From contig NZ_CP072425.1 of assembly GCF_017742995.1 (NCBI RefSeq), forward strand, positions 3,162,001-3,226,000: 64,000 bases of DNA, read 5' to 3'. The notes beneath the pieces were generated by a model. That model was not told where the DNA came from. It did not search any database and worked only from the letters and a program-made list of their open reading frames with translations. A program made the translations under genes and the position numbers. Origin of the DNA: Pseudoalteromonas viridis. Lineage in GTDB: Bacteria; Pseudomonadota; Gammaproteobacteria; Enterobacterales; Alteromonadaceae. Below, piece by piece: positions 25,195-33,736 of the stretch (the stretch's first letter is position 1; every line of letters starts with the position of its first letter).

Positions 25195-25760
25195 ACTCAA
25201 AGACACATTCTCACACTTCAGACAAACGGACCTTGCTTATCCGAGCATTGATCTTCAGTGCACTTTGGTTGCTACTCACGAAAGGGGCGTGGTCCTCCTG
25301 GGTGGTAGGCATTGTTGTTGTGCCTGTGTCTGTCTGGATGAGCATGTGTCTTTTTAACAGCACACCGATTACAGCAGGGAATAATGGCAAACCTGTAACA
25401 GGCCAGCTGCATTATGCTCGTCTGTTGCGCCTGTTGCCGTATTTTCTGCTGAACTCGTTAAAAGGGGGAATACAAACCGCACGCATGGCGTTTTCGCCGC
25501 GTATTGTAATGCGTCCGGGAACTATATCTTACTCGGTACAATTACCAGCGGGGCATACACAGTTGTGGTTTATACACCTGATCAGTTTATTGCCGGGTAC
25601 TTTGAGTGCCCAGCTAGAAGGAAAAGAATTATTGATCCATATGCTAGAGGTGAGTGAGGACAATTACAGAGATGTGATTGACTGTGAACAAAAGATAGCC
25701 TATTTGTTTGATTTAGAAATAGATAAACAATCGGTGCCAGCATTGAAGGAGCAATTATGA
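25191..25760 (+). CDS. mrpE: Mrp-type Na+/H+ antiporter subunit MrpE
   Basis: A 189-residue subunit with two or three N-terminal membrane helices (about 18-55, 75-95) and a soluble C-terminal domain. The core motif around MRPGTISYSVQLP and LLPGTLSAQLEG is the MnhE/MrpE signature. First Mrp gene of the operon, with ATGA overlaps to both the ATPase and mrpF. In the known complexes MrpE packs against MrpF and MrpG and is needed for assembly. Confidence 0.93.
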   Translation: MNSKTHSHTSDKRTLLIRALIFSALWLLLTKGAWSSWVVGIVVVPVSVWMSMCLFNSTPITAGNNGKPVTGQLHYARLLRLLPYFLLNSLKGGIQTARMAFSPRIVMRPGTISYSVQLPAGHTQLWFIHLISLLPGTLSAQLEGKELLIHMLEVSEDNYRDVIDCEQKIAYLFDLEIDKQSVPALKEQL

Positions 25761-26014
25761 GTGACTATTTGAATCTAGCGGTTTTGCTTTTAACTCTGGT
25801 CTTGCTAGGTGGATTATGGCGCCTTTGGTTGGGTCCTTCCAAACTGAACCGGATACTTTCATTACAGTTGTTTGGCACCATAGGTGTCGCCATTCTGGCA
25901 CTGCTGGCTGTGGTTTACCAGCAAAGCGCGTTGTTTAATGTGGCGCTGGTGTTAGCTCTGCTGGCACCGACCGCAACGGTTATTCTGGTGAAGATGGGAG
26001 AGACTAAATCATGA
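25757..26014 (+). CDS. mrpF: Mrp-type antiporter subunit MrpF
   Basis: An 85-residue protein with three membrane helices. The loop RLWLGPSKLNRILSLQLFGT after the first helix is the MrpF signature, close to the usual GP-xx-DR. ATGA overlaps join it to mrpE and mrpG. The typical Asp of this loop is replaced by Asn (LNRIL), which is a small deviation from the family. Confidence 0.93.
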   Translation: MSDYLNLAVLLLTLVLLGGLWRLWLGPSKLNRILSLQLFGTIGVAILALLAVVYQQSALFNVALVLALLAPTATVILVKMGETKS

Positions 26015-26352
26015 CGCTCTTCGACTGGTACAGTCTGGTGATGGTGACACTGGGTGTGTTCTTTTTTGTTGCTGGTTGCGTTGGCTTATGGCGCTTTCCC
26101 GATGAACTATCAAAACTGCATGCCCTGACCAAGGCCGATAACTTGGGACTGGGGTTTATTGTGTTAGGCGTGATCCCCCAAGTTGGTGAAGTGGCAGATG
26201 CTATCCAGCTGCTGGTGATCTGGGTTGCTGTTATGCTGGCAGGTGCAGTTTCCTGCTATTTGTTGGCCAGTCAAACAGGACCAACAATTAGCGAGCAAAG
26301 CGGCAATGAGCAGGGGTGCGAATTTAAGGAGCAGACGTATGATAAACGGTGA
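26011..26352 (+). CDS. mrpG: Mrp-type antiporter subunit MrpG
   Basis: A 113-residue protein with three membrane helices. The motif GLWRFPDELSKLHALTKADNLG is close to the conserved MrpG loop (RLPDxxxRxHAATKxxTLG). The hydrophilic tail (about residues 88-113) overlaps the start of the next gene by 14 bases in another frame. Confidence 0.93.
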   Translation: MTLFDWYSLVMVTLGVFFFVAGCVGLWRFPDELSKLHALTKADNLGLGFIVLGVIPQVGEVADAIQLLVIWVAVMLAGAVSCYLLASQTGPTISEQSGNEQGCEFKEQTYDKR

Positions 26353-26581
26353 GTTAGTTATCGATCTGCTGTTGGGCTGTGGTGCCGTCGTGACGGCTGT
26401 ACTGTGCTTGACAGCTAAAGACTTATTCCAGGCCATTCTGCTATTTATCAGTATGGGCCTGCTGGTCACACTTGCCTGGGTCAGGCTCGGTGCCTGGGAT
26501 GTTGCGATTGCAGAAGCAGCCATTGGTGCTGGTTTAACGGGCGCGCTGCTCATCGCCACTCGCAGGCAGCTCAGTCAATAA
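26339..26581 (+). CDS. MbhD-like subunit (DUF4040; corresponds to part of the MrpA C-terminal region)
   Basis: An 80-residue protein with three membrane helices. I start at ATG 26339 because the frame upstream is a shadow of mrpG. The segment FISMGLLVTLAWVRLGAWDV followed by AIAEAAIGAGLTGALLI is the DUF4040 core, including AEAAIGAGL. In Bacillus this segment is fused inside MrpA; here, as in the membrane-bound hydrogenases of Pyrococcus (MbhD), it is a separate gene. A 33-base gap with GAGGT leads to the next gene. Confidence 0.85.
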   Translation: MINGELVIDLLLGCGAVVTAVLCLTAKDLFQAILLFISMGLLVTLAWVRLGAWDVAIAEAAIGAGLTGALLIATRRQLSQ

Positions 26582-26614
26582 GGCTGATCTGAACACTCAC
26601 CGCAGAGGTAATCT

Positions 26615-27376
26615 ATGTTTAATGACTTGACGCTGGGTCGTAATACGCAACAAAAAGCAGGTCTGCCAGTCGGCGTCTTGATTATGCTTGTCCTGGCAAT
26701 CGCTGCAGCTTGTCTTTTTTTGATTAAAGCGCTTATCGACTTTGGACCTGCTGAGCAGCCTCTTGTGGCGCTCGTCGCATCCAACCTTGCACAAAGTGGC
26801 GTCGACAATCCGGTCACAGCGGTGTTGCTCAACTTTCGCAGCTACGACACTTTGCTTGAGGTTGCGGTGCTGTTGATTGTGGCACTGGCGGTGATGCCTG
26901 CAAGCACTGAGCAAAGCAAGTTGCGGTTTATTAGTGTGTCGGTACCGACCGAGCGCAGTTTTGTGTTGGAGGCATTTCTGCGTTGGTTATTACCCGCGAT
27001 AGTGGTGACCTCCGGATACCTTTTATGGACCGGTGCGGCCTTGCCTGGCGGGGCGTTTCAGGCCGGTGCCTTACTGGCGGGTGCCGGTATTCTATTACTG
27101 CTGGCCGGTCATCATAGTTTTAATTTTAATGCACCAGCCGCGCGATTATTGTTAGTCGTAGGTTTGGCTGTCTTTTTACTGGTGGGCGCAGCTGTGATCC
27201 TGTCAAGCGGCATCGCATTAGCTTACCCGCAAGCCTGGGCTGGAATGTTAATTCTGGTAATAGAAGTCGCGGCAACGTTAACCATAGCGGCTATTTTAGT
27301 GTTGCTGTTTTGTGCGTTGCAGGTTGAACCTCCACGTGCAAAGTACGAGGGTCCAAAAAAGGAGGAGCACTCATGA
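26615..27376 (+). CDS. mrpB: MbhE-MrpB fusion subunit of the Mrp antiporter
   Basis: A 253-residue membrane protein. The N-terminal ~100 residues, with VDNPVTAVLLNFRSYDTLLE, correspond to the MbhE/end-of-MrpA segment; the C-terminal ~140 residues, with GAALPGGAFQAGALLAGAG, are a MnhB/MrpB domain with four helices. So what are two separate functions at the end of MrpA and in MrpB are fused here. The gene ends on an ATGA overlap with mrpC. In Mrp complexes these helices lie near the putative cation path. Confidence 0.87.
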   Translation: MFNDLTLGRNTQQKAGLPVGVLIMLVLAIAAACLFLIKALIDFGPAEQPLVALVASNLAQSGVDNPVTAVLLNFRSYDTLLEVAVLLIVALAVMPASTEQSKLRFISVSVPTERSFVLEAFLRWLLPAIVVTSGYLLWTGAALPGGAFQAGALLAGAGILLLLAGHHSFNFNAPAARLLLVVGLAVFLLVGAAVILSSGIALAYPQAWAGMLILVIEVAATLTIAAILVLLFCALQVEPPRAKYEGPKKEEHS

Positions 27377-27660
27377 CGCAAGCGATGTTATATGCCGTTT
27401 TTGGCATTGTTTTATTCGGCGTGGGGCTGTTTGGCGTGCTGGCGATTGCTCACGTGATGAAAAAGATCCTCGCAATAAACATTTGTGGTGTAGGGGTTTT
27501 TATGGTGTTTATCGCCAATGCGTCATCTGGCGTTGCCGCTGATTTTGTGCCACATGCAATGGTGCTGACTGGCATTGTGGTGGCCGTTGCAGGTACTGCG
27601 ATGGCATTGTCTTTGGTGGTCAGAATTAACGCACTTGAACAGCAAGAGGAAGACGCTTAA
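27373..27660 (+). CDS. mrpC: Mrp-type antiporter subunit MrpC (NuoK-like)
   Basis: A 95-residue protein with three membrane helices, homologous to NuoK of complex I. It has the usual GLFGVLAIAHVMKKILAINI start and ends ALSLVVRINALEQQE. ATGA overlap with mrpB, and its TAA shares a base with the mrpD ATG. MrpC links MrpA and MrpD modules in the known structures. Confidence 0.93.
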   Translation: MTQAMLYAVFGIVLFGVGLFGVLAIAHVMKKILAINICGVGVFMVFIANASSGVAADFVPHAMVLTGIVVAVAGTAMALSLVVRINALEQQEEDA

Positions 27661-29174
27661 TGCCGCTATCTGACGTATCCTCATTACTTCCTCTGCTGGT
27701 CGCAATTCCCCTGACAGGCGCCGTCTTTTCTGTATTGATAAATTCCAGACATGGGCAGGTGCTGACAGGGTTACTTACGGCATTGAGTTTGGCGTTGGTG
27801 ATTTGTGTTATCTTACTAGGCTTACCTTCTGAAGGCCTCCAAAGCACAGCGGCATTCAGATACCCTCTCGCTGGCTGGCAGGCGCCGTTAGGTATTGCAC
27901 TGAGTCTGGACGGATTTTCAGCATTGCTGCTGACGTTGACGACTTTCCTGGTCACTGTGTTGACCTTTTATTCTGCTTATTATTTTTCGGCTTCGCCTGC
28001 TCGTGTGCGTTTTTGGCCGCTTTGGTGGTTGCTGGTGGCTGGGATTAACGCGCTATTTTTATCGGCTGATATCTTCAATGTGTATGTAACACTCGAGATC
28101 ATCGGGCTGGCTGCGGTTGCGCTGGTTGCACTGAGTGGTAACAAGGCGGGCCTGACAGCGGCGCTGCGGTATCTGTTGGTGGGCTTGCTTGGGTCACTTT
28201 GCTATTTAATGGCTGTGGCTTTGTTGTATCACCTTTACGGCACACTGGACTTTGCTCAGCTTGCCGCGAAGGCCGAGTCGAACCCATTGAGCTGGGCAGC
28301 CTTGGCGCTTATTACTGTGGGTCTTGTGTTAAAAACGGCGCTGGTTCCGCTACATTTTTGGTTGCCCCATGCCCATGGCAGTGCACCTGCGCCGGTCAGC
28401 GCTATTTTGTCTGCACTGGTTGTCAAAGCCTCGTTTTATCTCCTGGTAAGATTTTGGATGGAGATTTTAGCGCCGGCTGTCACCAACGATGCGCTGATGC
28501 TGCTGGGTATTCTTGGGGGCCTGGCAATTCTGTGGGGGTGCATTCAGGCACTCAGAGCGACACGCTTAAAACTGATGGTAGCCTATTCGACCGTCGCGCA
28601 GATTGGGTATTTGTTTCTACTGTTCCCGCTGTTGATGAGCGCGGAAGGGACATCAGCATCACAGCTGGCTGCACAGCATCAAAGTGCACTGGCAGCGGTG
28701 TCCTACTTTATTGTTGCGCATGCCTGTGCCAAAGCGGCAATGTTTATTGCTGCTGGTAATATCATTCATTCATTGGGGCACGATGATATCGCAAAGTTGC
28801 AGGGCATGGCCAAGTATATGCCGCTGAGTTTATTTACGTTTGCGATAGCCGGTGGCAGTTTAATTGGCTTGCCACCCAGTGCCGGGTTTATCGCTAAATG
28901 GTTATTGCTTAATGTTGCCATAGATACTGGGCAGTGGTGGTGGGTTGTGATCATTCTCACCGGCGGACTATTGGCGGCATTGGCCATATTCAGAGTCCTG
29001 GATCTGGCATTTATTAAACCAGAGCAGGCGTCTGAGCAGGTTGCCCCCGATAACTGGCAGAAGGTACCTGTTGCGATGCCGCTCAGTGGTCTGGCACTTG
29101 CGCTCTGTACGATGGCGCTGGGCTTTAACGCGGATCTGATCATTGATCTCATCACGATAGGAGGCGGCGAATGA
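27660..29174 (+). CDS. mrpD: Mrp-type antiporter subunit MrpD
   Basis: A 504-residue protein with 14 predicted helices, of the NuoL/M/N family. The essential acidic residue of helix 5 is present (YVTLEIIGLAAVALV), as are the broken helix 7 motif LKTALVPLHFWLPHAHGSAP and the lysine helix VVKASFYLL. These residues form the proton path of antiporter modules, so this module should be active. Its stop overlaps the next start (ATGA). Confidence 0.94.
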   Translation: MPLSDVSSLLPLLVAIPLTGAVFSVLINSRHGQVLTGLLTALSLALVICVILLGLPSEGLQSTAAFRYPLAGWQAPLGIALSLDGFSALLLTLTTFLVTVLTFYSAYYFSASPARVRFWPLWWLLVAGINALFLSADIFNVYVTLEIIGLAAVALVALSGNKAGLTAALRYLLVGLLGSLCYLMAVALLYHLYGTLDFAQLAAKAESNPLSWAALALITVGLVLKTALVPLHFWLPHAHGSAPAPVSAILSALVVKASFYLLVRFWMEILAPAVTNDALMLLGILGGLAILWGCIQALRATRLKLMVAYSTVAQIGYLFLLFPLLMSAEGTSASQLAAQHQSALAAVSYFIVAHACAKAAMFIAAGNIIHSLGHDDIAKLQGMAKYMPLSLFTFAIAGGSLIGLPPSAGFIAKWLLLNVAIDTGQWWWVVIILTGGLLAALAIFRVLDLAFIKPEQASEQVAPDNWQKVPVAMPLSGLALALCTMALGFNADLIIDLITIGGGE

Positions 29175-32100
29175 TGTGGCAAAGTACTCTGCCTTTATTG
29201 ATTTTATTAAGCGCGCTGGCATCGGGCATTGCGATTTTCTTTGTCAGTGACGACAAGCCCATACTCAGAAAAACCTTGAACTTTTTGGGGGCTGGCAGCT
29301 GTGTGGCTCTGATCTTAGTAATGATCTCGGGCGTCTATCAGGGGCAGGTGTTTGAAACGCGTCTCCCTTTACTGCCTAACATGGATTTGGTGCTACATGC
29401 GGATGCGCTGTCATTGCTGTTCGTAGCTTTGTCCGGTTTTTTGTGGTTGCTGACCACGATTTATGCCATCGGCTATCTGGAGCAATCTCCCAACTGCAGT
29501 CGTTTTTTCGGGTTCTTTAGCCTGTGCGTATTTGCGACCATAGGTGTTGCGCTGGCGGGCAACCTGATCACCTTTTTGATTTTCTATGAGTTGCTGACGC
29601 TGACAACCTATCCACTGGTTGTGCATAAAGGGAACAAGGCATCGTTGGCTGCTGGGCGTAAATATCTGATCTACACCATGCTGGGTGGAGCCAGCTTACT
29701 GGCCGGTGTTGTCTGGCTCAAGGCTCTGGCGGGCTCGCTGGATTTCACCGCAACCGGGATTTTGGCCTCTATGCCGCATCTGGACCCGCTGCATCTGAAA
29801 GTGATCTTTGCTCTGATCATCATAGGCCTGGGTGTCAAAGCGGCGTTGGTACCGCTGCACGGCTGGCTGCCGTCTGCCATGGCGGCACCTGCACCGGTCA
29901 GTGCCTTGTTGCATGCCGTTGCTGTCGTAAAAGCGGGCGCATTTGGCATAGTGCGAGTAGTATATGATGTTTACGGCGTTGAGTTTGCACAGGAGCTGGG
30001 GCTGACCATCATACTGGCCGTCATGGCCTCTATTACCATTGTTTATGGCTCGACCCGGGCAGTATTTCAGGATGATTTGAAGCGCAGGCTGGCTTATTCG
30101 ACGGTCAGTCAGGTGTCCTACATTGCGCTGGGGACTGCCATTGCCGGGCCGATTGCGACGATCGGCGGGATTGCACACCTGGTCCACCAGGGGTTGATGA
30201 AAATCACTATGTTCTTTTGTGCCGGAAGTATTGCAGAAACACTTGGCGTTACTAAAGTCAGTCAGATGAATGGTGCTGGTAAGCGCATGCCGCTTACTAT
30301 GCTGGCGTTCAGTCTGGCGGTGCTGGGGATGATAGGGATCCCGCCTGCTGCAGGCTTTATTTCCAAATGGTATCTGGGCACAGGTGCTTTGGAGGCGGGT
30401 TTTTATTGGGTGCTTGGGGTGCTGATTATTAGTAGCCTGCTTAATGCTATCTACTTCCTGCCCATCCTTTATGCCGCCTGGTTTAAGCCACAGCAGGGAG
30501 CCTGGCCCAAAGAGCAACCACGCGGGCGCTTTGAAACACACTGGATGCTGATGCTGCCGCCCATAGTGACCGCGATGCTGGCGCTGAGCGCTGGCCTGTT
30601 TGCAGATGCCCAGTTTAGCCCACTTAATTGGGTTAAGCTGATTGCAGCCCGGGAGTATGGTAGTGAGTTTGTGTCGACACTGGCGTTAAGCTCGCAACAG
30701 ATCCCCTGGATGTGGCTAGCAATTATTACACCCATATTGTGTGCGCTGCTGCTTGTGCGTAAGCGGATGCAGGAAATTGCTCATTGGTTTTTGCCTGTGT
30801 CAGCCGCCGTGGCGCTGCTGGCCTTTAGTGCGTCATCACTGGGTACAAATACCACGCCCTGGCTGTTCTTTGGTAGTATCATGACACTCAATGAGACTAC
30901 CTCGACCTTTTTCCTGCTCGCGGCCTGCTTATGGCTTCTGGCGGCGGTCTTTGCCGTCAACTTTGCCAAAGACGATGCGCGCAAAGTGCGTTTTTGCCTG
31001 TTTTTCCTGCTCGCCATGTGTGGCAACTTTGGACTTATACTTGCCGAAGACATCTCAGGTTTCATCAGTTTCTTTACTTTGATGAGTCTGGCCTCGTACG
31101 GCCTGGTTGTGCACTTTGATACAGAGGAGGCACATCAGGCCGGTAAGTCTTATATGCAATGGGCTGTGCTGGGAGAGTTGTTGCTGTTTACGGCTTTGGC
31201 TGGTTTAGCTTTTGGCTCAATTGATCCATCCTCAGCAGGCAATCCTGAACAGGCTTACCCGGCCTGGGCAATTGGGTTTTTGCTTGCCGGGTTTGGCGTA
31301 AAAGCTGGATTGTTTGGGCTGCATGTGTGGCTGCCACTGGCGCACCCCGTTGCCCCCGTTGCCGCCAGTGCGTTGTTGAGCGGCATTATGGTCAAAGCCG
31401 GCCTGCTGGGCTGGCTGAAGTTTATTCCATTTGGTGAAGTCGCCTTTGCAACCTTTGGCTCTGTATTTGTGGTGCTTGGACTGTTTGCTGCATTTTTTGG
31501 CGTTTTAGTGGGCGTGACGCAGGAAAACCCCAAAGCTTTACTGGCTTACTCAACTATGAGCCAGATGGGTATTCTAATAGCCGCGGTTGGTGCGGGGCTT
31601 AAATATCCCGAAATATGGTCTGTGCTGTTGCCTGCGATAGTATTATACGCAGTGCACCACGGACTGGCTAAAGCGGCGCTGTTCCTTTTTGCAGGGATGA
31701 ATAGTACCCTGGCATGGCAGAAGTATCCCTGGTTGTGTTGGCTGGCAGTGGTGCTGCCAGCTGCTGCACTGGCCGGGTTGCCGTTGACCAGTGGCGCGGT
31801 TGCCAAGGTAGCGCTAAAAGATGTGGTCGGGCGGGATTTGCTGATGGGCACTGTATTGCCATTAACCGCGGTCGGTACCACCTGGCTGATGATGCGATTT
31901 TTACAATTGATCGGGCAAAAGCGCTCGACAGCTACAACGGGTCAGCCGGATAGACTCCAGTTAGGGGCATATGCGGTATTGTTTATATTGGTTTTAGTTA
32001 TGAGTTACCTGATCCCTCAGGCTGACGCAGCATGGTCTACGCAACTTACCGTGGCGAGTGTGTGGGGGAGTGCATGGCCAGTTATGTTCGGGATTGGCCT

Positions 32101-32395
32101 GTACCTTGCGACACGTACCTTTGTTAATAATATGGAGTCGCTACCACCTGGTGATATCAACCTTGCCTATGTGGAGGCTGGCACATTGGTGCGTCTTGGT
32201 GCAAATACCACGGCGGATGGTTTGCGATTGCTGAAGGGTGAAATAAAGAGCACCTCCTGGCAGCTGCCTCAGCGGGTTGTACAAAGGCAGGCACGGCTGA
32301 TAGGCATCGCCACTGCAACCATACGCTCTGCGGTGACGCCGGGTGTATTGTTTGCCGTGCTGCTGAGCATGCTGTTATGGTTTATGGTTGTTTAA
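29171..32395 (+). CDS. Double antiporter-module subunit (two Proton_antipo_M domains fused)
   Basis: A 1074-residue protein carrying two NuoL/MrpD-like modules in a row. Module 1 (about 1-510) has helix-5 Glu140 in FYELLTLTTYPLVV, helix-7 GVKAALVPLHGWLP and helix-8 VVKAGAFG. Module 2 (about 545-960) has the aligned helix-7 GVKAGLFGLHVWLP and IMVKAGLLG, but the helix-5 glutamate is replaced by Thr636 in FFTLMSLASYGLVV. So module 2 keeps the lysines yet lacks the acidic partner. A C-terminal region (about 960-1074) with two or three helices follows. It replaces canonical MrpA N-terminal part and adds a third module to the complex. Last gene of the operon; no clear terminator. Confidence 0.88.
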   Translation: MMWQSTLPLLILLSALASGIAIFFVSDDKPILRKTLNFLGAGSCVALILVMISGVYQGQVFETRLPLLPNMDLVLHADALSLLFVALSGFLWLLTTIYAIGYLEQSPNCSRFFGFFSLCVFATIGVALAGNLITFLIFYELLTLTTYPLVVHKGNKASLAAGRKYLIYTMLGGASLLAGVVWLKALAGSLDFTATGILASMPHLDPLHLKVIFALIIIGLGVKAALVPLHGWLPSAMAAPAPVSALLHAVAVVKAGAFGIVRVVYDVYGVEFAQELGLTIILAVMASITIVYGSTRAVFQDDLKRRLAYSTVSQVSYIALGTAIAGPIATIGGIAHLVHQGLMKITMFFCAGSIAETLGVTKVSQMNGAGKRMPLTMLAFSLAVLGMIGIPPAAGFISKWYLGTGALEAGFYWVLGVLIISSLLNAIYFLPILYAAWFKPQQGAWPKEQPRGRFETHWMLMLPPIVTAMLALSAGLFADAQFSPLNWVKLIAAREYGSEFVSTLALSSQQIPWMWLAIITPILCALLLVRKRMQEIAHWFLPVSAAVALLAFSASSLGTNTTPWLFFGSIMTLNETTSTFFLLAACLWLLAAVFAVNFAKDDARKVRFCLFFLLAMCGNFGLILAEDISGFISFFTLMSLASYGLVVHFDTEEAHQAGKSYMQWAVLGELLLFTALAGLAFGSIDPSSAGNPEQAYPAWAIGFLLAGFGVKAGLFGLHVWLPLAHPVAPVAASALLSGIMVKAGLLGWLKFIPFGEVAFATFGSVFVVLGLFAAFFGVLVGVTQENPKALLAYSTMSQMGILIAAVGAGLKYPEIWSVLLPAIVLYAVHHGLAKAALFLFAGMNSTLAWQKYPWLCWLAVVLPAAALAGLPLTSGAVAKVALKDVVGRDLLMGTVLPLTAVGTTWLMMRFLQLIGQKRSTATTGQPDRLQLGAYAVLFILVLVMSYLIPQADAAWSTQLTVASVWGSAWPVMFGIGLYLATRTFVNNMESLPPGDINLAYVEAGTLVRLGANTTADGLRLLKGEIKSTSWQLPQRVVQRQARLIGIATATIRSAVTPGVLFAVLLSMLLWFMVV

Positions 32396-32481
32396 ACCTA
32401 TTAGACCAAAGTTGACTTGTGATACATGCGTTTGCCGTTAACACTGAACATGTCTATGCAAAGTGTGAAAAGGTGAAAAAG

Positions 32482-32862
32482 ATGATCAAAAGACAAGTAG
32501 CTAAGGCTGTGGGGTATTCGTTACTGTCTCCGCTCATCATTGGGCTTGTGCTGGGGAGCTATTACGCGCTGATAAGTGGCCAGAGTAAAGTGCTGTTTCA
32601 AATTCTGATGACGGCCGTCGCGAATGCTCATATCGTTGGGTTATCCATGGCATTTTTTGTATTACCAGCCTACTTATTGTTGCTGCGCTATAACAAGCTA
32701 AGTTATTCAGGCATTTTGACGGCTGGCATGCTCGGAGGGGCGCTGTTTAGCTTTTTATTTGTTGCCAGTTCCGGCATGGTTTTTATTATCAATGCGGTGA
32801 TGGCGGCACTGGGGGCAGGGCTGTTTTTGTTCAGTTTGCGTCGCAATGCGCACAGGGTGTGA
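32482..32862 (+). CDS. Small membrane protein of unknown function
   Basis: A 126-residue protein with four predicted helices (about 12-32, 42-66, 76-95 and 98-118). ATG 32482 is chosen because AGGTG stands just before it; a GTG 21 codons upstream lacks such a site. No family recognised. It follows the antiporter operon by 86 bases and may be co-transcribed with it. Highly hydrophobic, with basic ends. Confidence 0.6.
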   Translation: MIKRQVAKAVGYSLLSPLIIGLVLGSYYALISGQSKVLFQILMTAVANAHIVGLSMAFFVLPAYLLLLRYNKLSYSGILTAGMLGGALFSFLFVASSGMVFIINAVMAALGAGLFLFSLRRNAHRV

Positions 32863-32984
32863 TGGCTTTTTATACAGCCCGGTGGTGTTTTACACTAATT
32901 TAATAGTTTTTCTGTCTAAAAGGTTTCATTTAGCTGCACGAAAGAGTACCTTTACTTCTTATGTAAATTTGTTGATTGACCGCA

Positions 32985-33443
32985 ATGCAGAAGAAAAAGT
33001 TCTACGATACTCTCAGCCTACAAGCTCAGGCCCTGATTGGTGATGAGCACAATTACATCGCCAATATGGCAAACCTCAGCGCCCTGTTATTTACCTCATT
33101 GGAAGACATAAACTGGGCTGGCTTTTACCTTTTAGACGGTAAAGATGAGCTCGTATTGGGTCCTTTCCAGGGCAATCCCGCCTGCATTCGAATTCCGCTT
33201 GGCAAAGGCGTATGCGGCACAGCGGCCGCTGAGTTAACCACTCAAGTCGTCGAGGATGTGCACAGCTTTGATGGTCATATTGCCTGCGATGCTGCATCAA
33301 ACTCCGAAATCGTCATCCCTGTGATGAGAAACGGTGAGCTGTTTGCCGTGCTGGATATCGATAGCCCGAGTTTGGCAAGGTTTGACGATGAAGATAAAAT
33401 AGGCCTGGAAGCACTGGTTAAATGCTTTGAAGGTACACTGTAA
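32985..33443 (+). CDS. msrC: Free methionine-(R)-sulfoxide reductase (GAF domain)
   Basis: A 152-residue cytosolic enzyme that reduces free Met-R-sulfoxide with thioredoxin. The single GAF domain holds the three redox cysteines in the family pattern: NPACIRIPLGKGVCGTA and GHIACDAASNSEI, equal to Cys84, Cys94 and Cys118 of E. coli MsrC (YebR). ATG 32985 matches the E. coli start by sequence (MQKKKFYDTL against MNKTEFYADL); a TTG three codons before is less likely. The 94-residue gene begins on the base after its stop. Confidence 0.94.
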   Translation: MQKKKFYDTLSLQAQALIGDEHNYIANMANLSALLFTSLEDINWAGFYLLDGKDELVLGPFQGNPACIRIPLGKGVCGTAAAELTTQVVEDVHSFDGHIACDAASNSEIVIPVMRNGELFAVLDIDSPSLARFDDEDKIGLEALVKCFEGTL

Positions 33444-33728
33444 ATGAAAGAATTACTCAACGTTCAGGATTACCTGTTCTCAAATTTCGATGTCGGAGAT
33501 TGGGAAGGGGACGAAGAGCGTGTCGCAGAAACGTTAAATGAGCTTATCCACGTAGCCTGGGAGCAAATACCTGACGATCTGGCGTGCGAGCAAATTGATT
33601 TAATTATAAATGGAATATGGGAACATCTGCGCGGCGATTTAGCACTTGTTGAAGCCGAGTATGATGAACTCGTTGACTGGGTTACACATTACATTCAGTC
33701 ATCTCTTGATGATAATATTGAACTATAG
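33444..33728 (+). CDS. Small acidic protein of unknown function between msrC and proQ
   Basis: A 94-residue, strongly acidic, probably all-helical cytosolic protein with no signal peptide. The ATG follows the msrC stop directly with no gap, and proQ starts 8 bases after its own stop, so msrC, this gene and proQ form one unit. I do not recognise the family. Conserved-looking features are a run of aspartates/glutamates near 18-30 and the tryptophans at 20, 38, 59 and 78. The context suggests a role tied to ProQ or stress, but that is inference. Confidence 0.7.
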   Translation: MKELLNVQDYLFSNFDVGDWEGDEERVAETLNELIHVAWEQIPDDLACEQIDLIINGIWEHLRGDLALVEAEYDELVDWVTHYIQSSLDDNIEL

Positions 33729-33736
33729 GTTTAGAC

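Noticed and set aside
29696..30541. 281-codon minus-strand frame opposite the double antiporter gene
   Set aside because: Composition (Gln, His, Arg-rich) is that of an antisense read of a hydrophobic membrane protein; no support.
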